A stretch of DNA of 64,000 nt from Cladopsammia gracilis (taxonomy: Eukaryota > Cnidaria > Anthozoa > Scleractinia > Dendrophylliidae): contig JAJGOT010000166.1 in assembly GCA_022457155.1 (NCBI GenBank), positions 1,388,501-1,452,500 of the forward strand. The letters are read 5' to 3'. The notes below the pieces were generated by a model, which saw nothing but the letters and a program-made list of their open reading frames with translations, was not told where the DNA came from and made no database searches. A program made the translations under genes and the position numbers. Below, in pieces: positions 1-12,100 of the stretch; the first letter of the stretch is position 1, and each line of letters begins with the position of its first letter.

Positions 1-126
1 TGTAGTTCTTATGTGGAGCATTACTTAAGTGTTTGTTGTTATGTAGGTGTGATTAAGTTTTGGACAGTGATGTTACTATGATTCGCGACATAACAAGTTA
101 GTAAATTGTTTATTTATGACACTTAC

Positions 127-3100
127 ATTCTGGTACGTGTTGGCCATCATGGCGATCAACATATTCATCAGCAAAACCGTGACAAATAACATGAAGTAGA
201 AAAACAGCAGCTTAGCTAACGTTGGATGCCGGGACATGTCGAACGTGAAAAACTGGGGAGAGACAAGAGAACTTGCGTCACTAACCATGGAAACAAAGCT
301 TAATTACAAAAAAATCAATTTTACTGAGCTTCTGAAACAACCTCGTTCCCAGGGTCTTCTCCTTCCCGTCTCTCTCTCGCTCCAGGGGGCGGGAAGAAGA
401 GAGACCCTGGAAACGAGGTTGCTTCTGAAAGTGACTTTATTTTATATTGTGCCCACGTTTTATGTGCTCAGCGGTCAGAAACCGCTGTTTAAGTAGATAG
501 CGGGTTCTGGGTTCGATGGTAAACTTACATCAAACTCTCCAAATGTCATGCGCATTAGTGTCATAATAGTGTATCCTTCATTCTGATATCCCTCAACGCC
601 TTTCATGACGTGTGAAAATGCTGTGAAGGGAACAAAGTCAAGAGATTAAAAAAGAGGCTGGTCATTTGAGAAACCAATGACAACTTGTTTACACAATGCT
701 TACTACTTATACATAATGCTTCACTGAAAGCCAATAGAGGAGTTCACGCTCTAAGTTGCATCATGGGTAATCAGGGCAAGATGGCGGGAAATTCAAAGAT
801 TCGTATTGGAATTCAAAGCCATCTAATTCTTCTTGAATTCATATATTTGACACTTTCTCTTTGAAAAGTGTAACTTATGAATTCAAAGACACAATAAGCT
901 GAATCTGGAGTGCATAACAGTCCAAGATCAGTTTTTAGAAAACCTCAATTTTCCCATACATTTTCTGTAATTTTGATACTGTCGAATTACAGAAAATGTA
1001 TGGAGAAATCAAGGTTTTCTAAAAACTGATCACGGACTTCTTTGCACTCCAGATTTAGTGTATTGTTTCTTTGAATTCGTAAGTTACACTTTTCAAAGAG
1101 AAAGTTTCAAATATATAAATTCAGGAAGAATTGGCTGGCTTTGAATTTCAATACCAATCTTTGAATTTCCCGCCATCTTGCCCTGATAACCCATGATGCA
1201 ACTTAGAGCGTGAACTCCTCTATAAGATCAGCTGAAACTGCGCTGCATGGTCATGTCAAAATTATTTTCCTAAAAGATCTCAGCAAACAAAAATTGCGCG
1301 GGTTTTCCCGGATTTCGATATCCAGTGTTTAAATTTCAGATTCAGAGATAGTCTGTTCCAGGCGTTAAGTTTGTGGCGCGCGAAAGAAAAATTGGGTGCA
1401 AGAGAAAAAGCGAGGGGAAGCTGGGGGGAGAGAGTTTTCCCTCGCGCCGACCCTATAGCGCCACGAGCCGCTTTTCGCTGCTCCCCACAATCTAAACGCC
1501 TGGAAGAGGCTAATGCAGAGACGGTCTCTAATTCTGTAACAATTGTAAGCATCCGATTTTTCACTCGGTGAGTGAAATATATAAGAGCGAAAAACATACA
1601 CACACACTCGTAGGTCAGAGGCTGTGATTTCGAGATGCATTAGTTTTCATAAACTAATCTATACATCTCATAAAAGAAAGAAGGCTTGAACGTAGTACTC
1701 TCGGTTTTATTTACAAATTTACCTTGTGCTAATCCAAGTAGGTAGATGATGTATATGATAAAAAATCTTGACATGTCTCCGGCACACATCCTGTAAATCA
1801 TATCTACAAACGGGCCGATTGCTCCAAACCCTCTGTAAATTAAAAAAATCAAGAGGAAATTGAATAATAAATACAACAAACAATCCCCTTTCCTCTATAA
1901 AGGGACAAAAAAATCCTCACATTACGAGAAACCCAAAATATAATATACTGGTAGTAAATGTATCGTGTGATAAAATGTTTGCCCGTTCGGTTCTAGCATT
2001 TTCACACGCTTTTGGATGTCAGCTCAGCTTTCCCGTTTCAGTGCCACTTTTTAATGCATTACGTCATTGTACGTTTCGCCCCTTCAGGGATAAAACCTGC
2101 TATTATCTTATAATGACCTAAACCAATATAATACCCGCGAGATCTGGTGACGAGATTGGGAGTCGAGAAAGGATCGAAAGTGGGACATTTAGAGCCCCCT
2201 ATCCTCTCTCGTCCACACACGATCTAGGTTAATTCATTCACTTACCTACAGAAGAAAAGTAGATAGCACCAGGCCATTGGAGCAGCGAGGATCATCATAG
2301 TGGTCTCAGCATTTCGTTCGCCAAGATAACGGCATGGTAACGCAATGATAACGAGCAGGCAAGACATCAGGAAGATAGATTTCCCTGGAGCGTCACGCTA
2401 GAGAACATGGAGGTAAAGCTAAAGGTAAGGCCATGAATAACGCAATAATCACAAGCATGCAGTAATAAAATAACAATTTATATTACGCGTGTTGCATTTG
2501 AATATGTCCACACGCGAATTGCATTATGTTTAACTAATTTATAGTTTATTAAGTATACTAAGTCTATTCAATAAAGCAGCTTTCAATTGAGTATCGAAAG
2601 TAATTACACAAGTGCTTTGGTTTTGCATTGCTACGCTTTGTGATTGGCTAAAAAATCTCGCGCCACTTTCCCGGCCAATCAGAAGTAAAATCAAAACCAA
2701 TCGTGACTTGCTCCTGCGCGTTTTCCCGCGCTTGGTGCCGCCGACTGTAATTGCTTCGAGCTCTGATTGGTTCATTGGATTGTTTACGACTGCTGTGATT
2801 GGTCAGAGTAATAAAGCGCCAATGTAGAAACAAAAAGTAGTAACGTGACAATCAACAGGACATTGGAGAGCGTCTTGCCTTAGAAAATCAACGTAAAAGC
2901 AGTATTACTGAAATACAGTATTATCCTACAGTTTGAAGACCAAAAGCAATGAAGGAGTGCAGGATTTAAGCTAAAATCCCAAGGAGGTTTTTCGTCAATC
3001 CGTATCTACCTCTGGTGCTCCTTTGTTGGCATGTAATGCTTCCGACATTAAGTGACTACCACATAGTAAACTGAGTTACTATTAGTCAAAAGGAGTAGTG

Positions 3101-6100
3101 TAGCACTCAATCTTACGTAAGGGATTCTTACCAGTGTGTTCATCTGAGCCTTGATTCCCTGACTTATCAACACATCTTTAATTTCCAGCACCAAGTAGAT
3201 TATTGCACCGAGAACTGTGAAGCCTTCAGCTACAAGACGGAACTGAAAATACAACAGAACAAGATCTTTTATGCCATATACTTGAAGTTAACGTTTAATC
3301 TTGGTGGAATTTTCGCTTGTGGGTGAACATAAAGAGCGATCATGCAAATGAAAGCTACTGAACAGTACTTCCCTGTGGTGCTGTTTATTACGCTGCACAA
3401 CGTGGTTCTAACTTGAGTCTGTGGATGGGAAATCTTAAAATGTGACCATTCAAATGAAAGCTACTGAGCAGTACTTTCCTGTGGTGCTGTTTATTATGCT
3501 GTACAAGGTGGTTCTAACGTTTGAGTTTATGGATGAAATCCTAAAGTGTAACCATTCAAATGAAAGCTACTGAGCAGTACTTTTCTGTGGTGCTGTTTAT
3601 TATGCTGTAACTTTTATGCTGTAACGTTTGAGTCTAGATGTAATCTTAAAGTGCGATCTTTCATGAGGAACGTTTTCTTTCTCAACGGCAAAGGTCTTTA
3701 ATCGGCACATCATCGCAATGAATTGAATTTAAATAAGCTTACAATGTTTTATAAAATGATTTTTGTTTTCAGTTTTGAGGTAGTATATGTCACGATTTCA
3801 TGTCAAACGGAAGCTGATGGTTGCTGACGTTTATTGTTTGTCCTAAAAGATTACCCCGTCAAAGAGGTCAACAGTCTAATAGTCGTAGAATAGAAAAAAA
3901 ATCTTCTCACTATGTCATCATTCGTATCGATTCTCATAAAATCCAGATGCCTCGGACGATAATAAATAGATAAACTAAAAGCCAGAAGATAAAGGATGGC
4001 AAATAACAGCCGTCTGTAAAACTTGCCCTGAAAACAAAACGGAAAAAATGATATTAATTAGAAAATTGAGGCGCAGTAAGTAGTTTAAATTAGTACTTTT
4101 TCCGAGTTTCACTGAAAACAGTATTTCATCTTGTTAATAATTGAATTATATTCAAGTTCTCCCCTACAATATTGATCAAAATATACATGAATTTTCTTTG
4201 GAAAACAAAACGGCCAAAAACGTGCAAGACTCATTCGTAAACGAATGCTTCTCTTCAAGCACGCATTGCGTGCCCATATTCCAATTACAGTCCTAATTAC
4301 AGTTATAATGCGGAGACCTGAGTCTGTCCTTTTGATGTCTGTTTTAACCCTTCCACTCCCAGAGTCAATACCGGAGGCATGTAGTATATTTCCAACTTTT
4401 GAGTCTATGTACGAAATCCTATGGTGTGACCATTCAAATGAAACCTCTTCAGCAGTACTTTTGCATGGTACCATTTGTTCTAACTTTTGAGTCTGTTGAT
4501 GAAATCCTATGGTGTGACCATTCAAATGAAACCTCTTCAGCAGTACTTTTGCATGGTACCATTTGTTCTAACTTTTGAGTCTGTTGATGAAATCCTATGG
4601 TGTGACCATTCAAATGAAACCTCTTCGGCGGTACTTTAGCATGGTACCATCTATTTTTAGATATTTTTCTTGACTTTTGGCACTCTTGGGAGTTAAAGGG
4701 TTGAGGAGTTGAGGAGTTTCGACTGTAAATACTATATACAGAACAAGCTCTTGATTTCTTACCCTGGCAAAAGCTTTCCATTTCTCCTCGAGAAGCCGAT
4801 AGATGATACCACTGTTCAACATATCCAGATGGTCGTTTGTCTTTCCATTCATTGTGATCAATAATGCTGATTCTTCATCTTAAGGCAAAAATCAAATAAA
4901 ATTGGGGTCTAACGAACGGATAACAGGGAAGGGAAGTAGAGACGAGAACTGGGAGTGAAGCTGGGGGGGGGAGCATTTGTGAGACGCCGGGCGGGAAGTG
5001 GAAAGCAACTTGCGCGATATGGTGACATAGTTTGCAATTATAATTCTCCGAAAACGGGGTTAAATTGTAGAGAAAACTGGACTTTTAGTACGCCCATCTA
5101 ATGTTAACACATGCTTTGTTTAGTTAACTGCTTTGTTTAGTAGCTGACAGACGTACCTGATTTGCCATCCCTGTTAACAGAATCTAAGCCGTCCAGCGGA
5201 TATCCTGAGCAAGTCATGCGCCCATAAGACCAGTACTCCTGTAAGGAACACAACAAGAAAAGTTTCCAAAATTTAATCTTTCGCAGTTAAGACACCTTTT
5301 CTTTCCTAGTGGTTTTCATGTGACTGTCGTATGGCCAAACTGGTTATTTACATTTGGAAAATCTCAACAAAGAAAAGATTTGCCGAGAAAACAATAGAAC
5401 AAACAACACAACAATGGACCCAGCCCTGAAAACAATAGAGCTGCGTGATACCCAGGTCCACTGAAATGAGAGGTATCTGAGTAGGGAGCCTATTATAATC
5501 AGAAGCAAAAACAAGAAAGCGATGCCGCGCGCGGGAATACATGCAAGTGGTACAAAGCGCGGGAAAAGTGGGTAAGCCATGCCACGATTGCTCAGTGTTA
5601 TCCCTCCTGATTGGTCGAAATAACAGCATGTTTCATCTGATTGGTTAGAGGCCGTTGCACGTTTTTTTTTAACCAATTTCATCAAACAGCAAACGCACTA
5701 CTACGAAAGCTAACAAATTATTCGTCAACGTATTGGCGCCCTGAAATTGCTGATTGTCCCATGAATAGTTTTCAGTGCATGCAACTTAATATTCACGAAA
5801 GAGACAGGAATAGGCCATTTGCACGATGACGTCATATGACTACAATCTACCACAATCCTTCAGTTTTTTGTTTTGTAGTGCAAATTAGGGCCATTGTTAT
5901 TTAAACCTCACTGGGATTACAAAATTTAAATAAGAAGGGAAAAACGAAATGAATTCTGGTAGTTGTAGTCAAATGACGCCATCGTGCAAATGGCCTATTG
6001 TTTAAATGCTTACGCGAGATTTCTCCAAAATGGTACTTGATTTCATTTTATGCTGTGTTAGCTTCTTATAAAATGTTATTGCCGAAGTTTTTTCTTACCG

Positions 6101-9100
6101 TGCTTTGATATTCAAGAATTTCATGAAACATCTCTTTTCTTCCCAGTTTAGCTGCGAGCGTCAAGGGAGTAAGACCCTGACTGTTTTTGACAAATGTATC
6201 TCCGCGAATCTTGTGTCTTCTCTGAGTGGCGTGTAAAAACATGTCCTGCAAAACGAGGGAAGGTTCTGATAGAGCGGTATTCAATTGAGTGTCGTAAAAC
6301 CAAAACCAAAGTAATTACTCTAACCAATCACAGAACTCGCAGACAATTCGATGAACCAATCGGAACTCGAAGCAAATACATGTGTGTAGCCAGCGCCAAG
6401 TGTGGGAAAAAGCGTGCGAGCAAGTCACGATTGGTTTCGATTTTACTTCTGATTGGTTAATAAAGTGGCGAGAGATTTTTTAGCCAATCACAAAGCGTAG
6501 CAATGAAAAACAAAAGCAACTGCGACACTCAATTGAAAAGCGCTCTTTGATGATGTTGATAACAAATAGAAAAGTGCGAGCGAATTCACTTCTCTTGAAA
6601 CTAACAAATAAATTTACCGTAATATTCCGGCTTAAGGCCTTTTTTCAAAGCTCATTTTGGAGTGCGTTTCTAAATCTTATTCGTTGCAGTGAACAGGTCA
6701 AGGTCATTTATCCGTTTAAATCAAACTTAAACGAATAAATGTTCTCCCTAATAACAGATGAGTACTGCTCTGGTTTAAGGCGCTGTTACACGATGCAATT
6801 TTTTCTGCAACTTGTCTTGCAACGGCGTTGTGAAACAAGTTGCACGGACAATTGCAGTTGCGTGAGAGGGATGTTACACGCTGCAATTGTTTTTTGCAAC
6901 TTGATGCGTTTGTCTCTTTCGCGCCGTTGTTTTGGCGCCACTTTTCAATGTTTCAAACAAAAATGGCGGCCTGAAAATGGATCATTGAGGTTCTTCTACT
7001 TGCTGACATGTTATTAGATGAAGATGAACCAATTCAAAAGCGAAATCGGGTTAATTGGGTTAGAAAGTGATAGGTCGGAGCGAAGAGAGGAGCGCTTATC
7101 ACATGCTTGCCAAGGAATTCTCTCTCGAGTGTCCGAGGAGTGTCCGCCATCTTGGAGACCACAGGTTATGTTATCAAGGCGCATGTGCATAAACAGCCAG
7201 AGGGGAATTGAGGGAGATAAATTCTAAAAAAATTGCCAAACAAGTTGCAAAAGGGGTGTTACACACTGCAACACCGTGCAACGCCGAGACAAGTTGCATG
7301 AAACCGTTGCGAAAAGTAGAAACAAGTTCTACTTTTGGCAACGGTTTCAGCAACTTGTCTCGCAACGATTTCGCGTGTTGCGGAGTATGTTACACGGTGC
7401 AATGGTCTGTGCAACATGTTTCGCAACGCCGTTGCTAGACAAGTTGCAGAAAAAATTGCACCGTGTAACAGCGCCTTTAGTGTGCTGATCGCCGTCGACC
7501 ATCCGAAATACGTTTGACAAGTTTGAGCGACAAAGAAAAATCCATAACACAGAGAGGATTAAATTTCACTCATGTTTCATCCGTAGTTCACCGCATATAC
7601 GATTTTTATATATTCATATTCATGTATTTCACTATCATCGGTTATATCACAAACTCACAATTGACTGTTTATCCATATGGCTTGGTAGCTCAGTGGACAG
7701 AGAATTGCAACGGTATCGCAAGGTCATAGGTTCGAATCCCTTTCAAGCCTGAATTTGCAGTTCAGGTTGCCTTTTCAACTGCTAAAGTTGATAGAACACT
7801 GCGAGAATCCATAACAGTAAATAAAAGCTAACCATTTTAAAATGAGTTTTTAACCCTAAATAAGTGCCGGATTCTTTTATGTGCGTAAATTAAAACCCAC
7901 CATGAAGTATATACCCAAATCTCACTCAAAGTACAATCCATCTCATAAAACTGTTCCACATTCAAAATCAGAGCGTTACAGAGGCGCCCGGCTCAATGAT
8001 TGTGTCAAAATCAGCAAAATCAAATGGCCTATCCGTTTATGGTTTTGAAAACCTGTTGTTTTAACAGTTTCAAAGTAATAGTAGGCCTGTGCAGCGGTGG
8101 CAAGCCTGTGCAGCTACGTTAGCACTTACTATTTTGTTGTGTATAACACACAGGTGTAACACTGTGTTACCAAACGTGTCTTGTTTATTGGGATCAGCTC
8201 CCTTCCTTATAAGGTAGTCGTACATCTCCTTGTTTTCAAAACAAGCTGCAAAGGATGCTGGATATTCACCGTAGTAGGCATAACCTGTTACAAACCAGTT
8301 TCATTAGATACGAGTCAAAGAACAGGTATTATCAAGAGAAAATAATTGGACAGAGATGGAATCTCCCAGTAATGGATTTGGGATATCTTAATTGCAAAAA
8401 AGTTATTTTTAGTAACAATGCGGACCAATGCGGAAACATTTTCCGGTGAGCTGGTTGACTTCCGGAAGACTTGCTTTCTTGAATCAGCGCGTCAAATCGA
8501 GGCAGAGTCAACAAATTTTAAAAAATGGCGACCATCGCGGTGGTAATTTCGCATGTGAAAAAGAAAGTAAAATGGTCCTGTTTGAGCAAAGAACGTTATA
8601 TAGTACCACAGCGGCTGGATACATAGATCTCCATCTGTCTTAAAACACAAACTGTTGCAACTGAAGCGGTAAAAAGGGGACTGGACAATTCAACTTACCG
8701 GACAGATGCCAATCAACCATCCACTCCAATCTCTTGTAAGCGTCGTTTTTAAAAGTTTGAAGTCGCTTTGCTGAATCGTAACTTTTTTGCAATTCAGATA
8801 TCACAGCCAAGGCCCCTAGACTCCCTCTCTGTCCAATTATAATCTCTTGGTATTATATATATAGTCCTCAGGCATGTGTTTTTGGAAATGCTTGTAGCTT
8901 GTAGGTCCGTCTTATGCTGTGTTCAAATCAGCACCGAAAATGTTTAGAGTAAAGATGTTTAGAGTAAACATGTTTAGAGTAAAGATGTTTAGGGTAAACA
9001 TGTTTAGAGTAAAGATGTTTAGAGTAAACATGTTTAGAGTAAACATGTTTAGAGTAAACATGTTTAGAGTAAACATGTTTAGAGTAAACATGTTTCAACG

Positions 9101-12100
9101 AAGCACGTTTCCTGTAAACATGTTTGCAACTTCATTGTTCCTATTAGCTGTTAACTTCGAAACACGTTTCACGCCTGGTTCTATATATAACTTATACTGT
9201 TTTATGAAGCGGGCACAAGCTCCATAAGATCTTAATAATTACACATGAACCGAAACAAATAGACCTCGAACTTGCTGTATCATGATTTCATGGTTCAATC
9301 TCACTTTGGGAAAGAAGTAGTCTGTCTACAGACCGATATATTTTTAGCCCAGTGTGAGCGAAGCGAACGCGTGCGAGTGCGAGCGCGTAGCGCGAGATCG
9401 AGCCCCTAGGGCTCGTTCTCGCGCTCCGCGCTCGCACTCGCGCGCTCGGCTCAAAAGAAAAAGTCCGGGCTCGTTCTCGCGCTCCGCGCTCGGCTCAAAA
9501 GGAAAAGTCTGTGAACAGACTAGGAAAGAAGGGCAATGCAGATGAAGGCATTTGTGCCAACGTGTTTCGTCTGGCTTAGATCAAAACTACCTCGTGAGAT
9601 AGCTTCAATCATGATCAGAATTAGCCTGTTCCAGGTGTTCAGATAGTGGGGAAAGCGCGAACTTCCTCTCCCCAGTCTCCCCGCATTTTTTCGCTCCTTT
9701 TTCTTCGCGCCTTCTCCGACAATTCCCGCTTTCCCCACTGTCTGAACGCCTGGAACAGGTTAGATCAGAATACACATGTTTCGATCATGATTCGCGCACA
9801 GCACCGTCTGGTGTGAACACTTTTCATAATTAAACCTGTTTCATTCGTGATCAGACTAAATATGTTTCGCCCAAGTGTGAACACAGCATTATAGAGAGGT
9901 GGCTGTACAATAGACGACGACGAATTTTCCTTTCTTTGCCTGCATGTGAATATCATCACAACGAAAATTGGGTAACCTGTGGTACTTACCGTCATAGTCG
10001 GTGACCTGTTTCATTTTGTCCTTGGAGTCCTCAGGCATGAAGAACCTCCCTTGTGCGCGTGCGTGAACATCTGCACCACATCTGCCAACCAAAAGCTTTA
10101 AAGAGTCCACATCTCCGTTCACGATCACGATATGCACGGCTGTCTCACCTGAAAGAAAATTTATTACATCAAAATCCTTTTTCTCTTTACGATGTTCATA
10201 CATAATCAAAAAAACAAGATAATGAGAAATTGAAAATAATCAACCAACAGACTTGAAATAACTGAGTACTGAACACAGATCGGCACACCAATCAAAAGGG
10301 TAAGAATCCATTGCATGCAGAAAAGTTCGTACCCAATCCAACCGACGAGCCACGACGGTGTTTTCCATCAAAATGTACCACGCGTCAAATCTTCTAATTG
10401 TTTTCGCGAAATAGTCTTTTAAAACCGGAATTAAAAATGACAGGCAAGCATCGCTTCTAGTTGACCCTTTTCGATCTGGACACGCTTCTTTAAGTCAGGG
10501 TTTAAACGAAGGCGGTTTTATTTTTAACGGAATTGCTTTGGATGCGGCGCCGTTTTAGACCATCGGTGAAACTAGTCGTTTTGAAAATGCTCGTTTTGAA
10601 AACGATGCGATTTCACTATTGTGTAATCACCGAAAATGCATCGTACTGAAAATGATCGATAGAAAAGAACTGTTTTTCTTTCATAATAATGTCCGTTGTT
10701 TTAATAAGGTCACGACACCGTTTCTTTAATTTTTCGTCGCTAAAACGATACCGTTTCGTGAGCAACGTGATCCTGACTGTGGATGAAATCAAAGTGTGTA
10801 CATTGGAGTGAAAGTCATTGAGCAGTACTTTCCAGTAGTGTTTACATTTTATTTCAACAAATTCTTCATTTCCTCACCGTAATATTCTTGTCCCTCGTAC
10901 TGGTCCAATGCCATTGCAGGATACAGTTCTAGTAGTGCCCATGCCATCTCGGTCATCATTGGATTATTGTTCAGGAAACACAGGTGCACTGCTGTCTCCC
11001 CCAGGGTTCCGCGGTGCTCGAGGGACCAGCAGGCTTTGCGGGGCGTTTGCTCAGAATCATCGTCATTTTTGATTCCATGGGGCTGTAAAGTTATATAAAT
11101 GAGAACAACTGCTTCTTAAAAATGGGCAAAAAATACTTAAAGGAAGGCCGCAGTGGATTTTAAGTCCGTTTAAATCTACTGGCTGCCCTCAGGCCATTAC
11201 TTAACTCAATTTTCCAGGGCATAAAGCGTTTTAGAAGTTTTACTTATCGCATAATCCTTCTAAATGGAGTACCAGAAAAACGCGAACAAGGTGGTTATAA
11301 AAATCCTAAGGTATGGCCATTCAAATGAAAGCTACTACGCAGTACTTTCCTGTGGTGCTGTTCATTATGCTGTACAAGGTGATTCTCGCAATAACGTTTG
11401 AGTCTGTGGATGTAATCCTAAAGTGTGACCATTCAAATGAAAGCTACTGAGCAGTACTTTTCTGTGGTATTGTTTATTATGCTGTACAAGGTGGTTCTAA
11501 CTTTTGAGTCTGTGGATGAAATCCTAAAGTGTGACCATTCAAATGAAAGCTACTGAGCAGTACTTTCCTGTGGTACTGTTCATTATACTGTACAAGGTGG
11601 TTCTCGCAATAACTTTTGAGTCTGTGGATGAAATCCTAAAGTGTGATCATTCAAATGAAAGCTACTGAGCAGTACTTTCCTGTGGTACTGTTCATTATAC
11701 TGTACAAGGTGGTTCTCGCAATAACTTTTGAGTCTGTGGATAAAATCCTAAAGTGTGACCATTCAAATGAAAGCTACTGAGCAGTACTTTGCATTGGTGC
11801 TTTTTATTTTTTGATTTTTTTATCTCTACCTCGGGTTCCCTCTCGTTTTGCCATCCATTCACTCACCTCCTCAGCAGTAAGTTCTTTCCCATCTCCGTGT
11901 TCATACAGGTAAGGAAGCAGGATTTTGTCCTGTTTAAGCTTTCTCACAAAGCCAGACTTCCCACTTTCCTTCCAGATTTGTACCAGCTCGGTCGTGTCGC
12001 TGTTGGGTCCTTTCAGGTCCACGAATGTATAAAGTTTGTTTTCCGCTCTTCCTCTGGTCTGTTTCTTCCATGCTTCGTCATGGTCCTCTCCTGAAGGTGA

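Larger units (their letters stand above)
127..4878 (-). other. Transmembrane and pore exons of the TRPV channel
   Basis: Seven exons (4878-4763, 4027-3911, 3242-3132, 2397-2246, 1832-1723, 620-529, 252-127; about residues 340-614) cover the pre-S1 linker and S1 to S6. S5 precedes a short turret; the re-entrant pore reads [12 protein letters not shown]. Its filter is therefore unlike the GMGD type of vertebrate TRPV1-4 and has acidic residues only at the E and D of GEFD. S6 is followed directly by a donor site, so the TRP box must be in the next exon off the window. Confidence 0.88.
8914..9889. mobile_element. About 980-bp TIR element containing a 15-bp minisatellite
   Basis: Ends ATGCTGTGTTCAAAT and GTGTGAACACAGCAT are inverted. 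The element contains a 15-bp tandem repeat near its left end, a GC-rich CGCGCTCGCACTCG-type cluster at 9355-9500, several CATGTTTCG and ATGATCAGA motifs, and a nested MITE at 9622-9762. Confidence 0.6.
6099..11082 (-). other. Ankyrin-repeat exons of the TRPV channel
   Basis: Four exons (11082-10878, 10148-9990, 8284-8130, 6245-6099; about residues 91-312) encode the cytosolic ankyrin-repeat domain. Repeat-type helices are visible in each exon: [54 protein letters not shown] followed by [20 protein letters not shown], and [20 protein letters not shown]. In TRPV channels this domain contributes to assembly and ligand or calmodulin contacts. That role is family knowledge, not shown here. Confidence 0.9.

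Noticed and set aside
1371..1571. Short GC-rich open frame
   Set aside because: Lies inside the CTGTTCCAGGCGTT MITE within a TRPV intron.
4109..4781. Overlapping open frames on the minus strand as a gene
   Set aside because: They translate the 88-bp MITE monomers; the real TRPV exon here is only 4763-4878.
7679..7749. Functional tRNA gene
   Set aside because: A and B boxes and arms are present, but U33 is missing and the flanks are shared with 44310-44545, which identifies a SINE.
8919..9227. 102-codon open frame of MFRVN repeats as a gene
   Set aside because: The frame is a by-product of a 15-bp minisatellite inside a TIR element; no splice or conserved coding signal.
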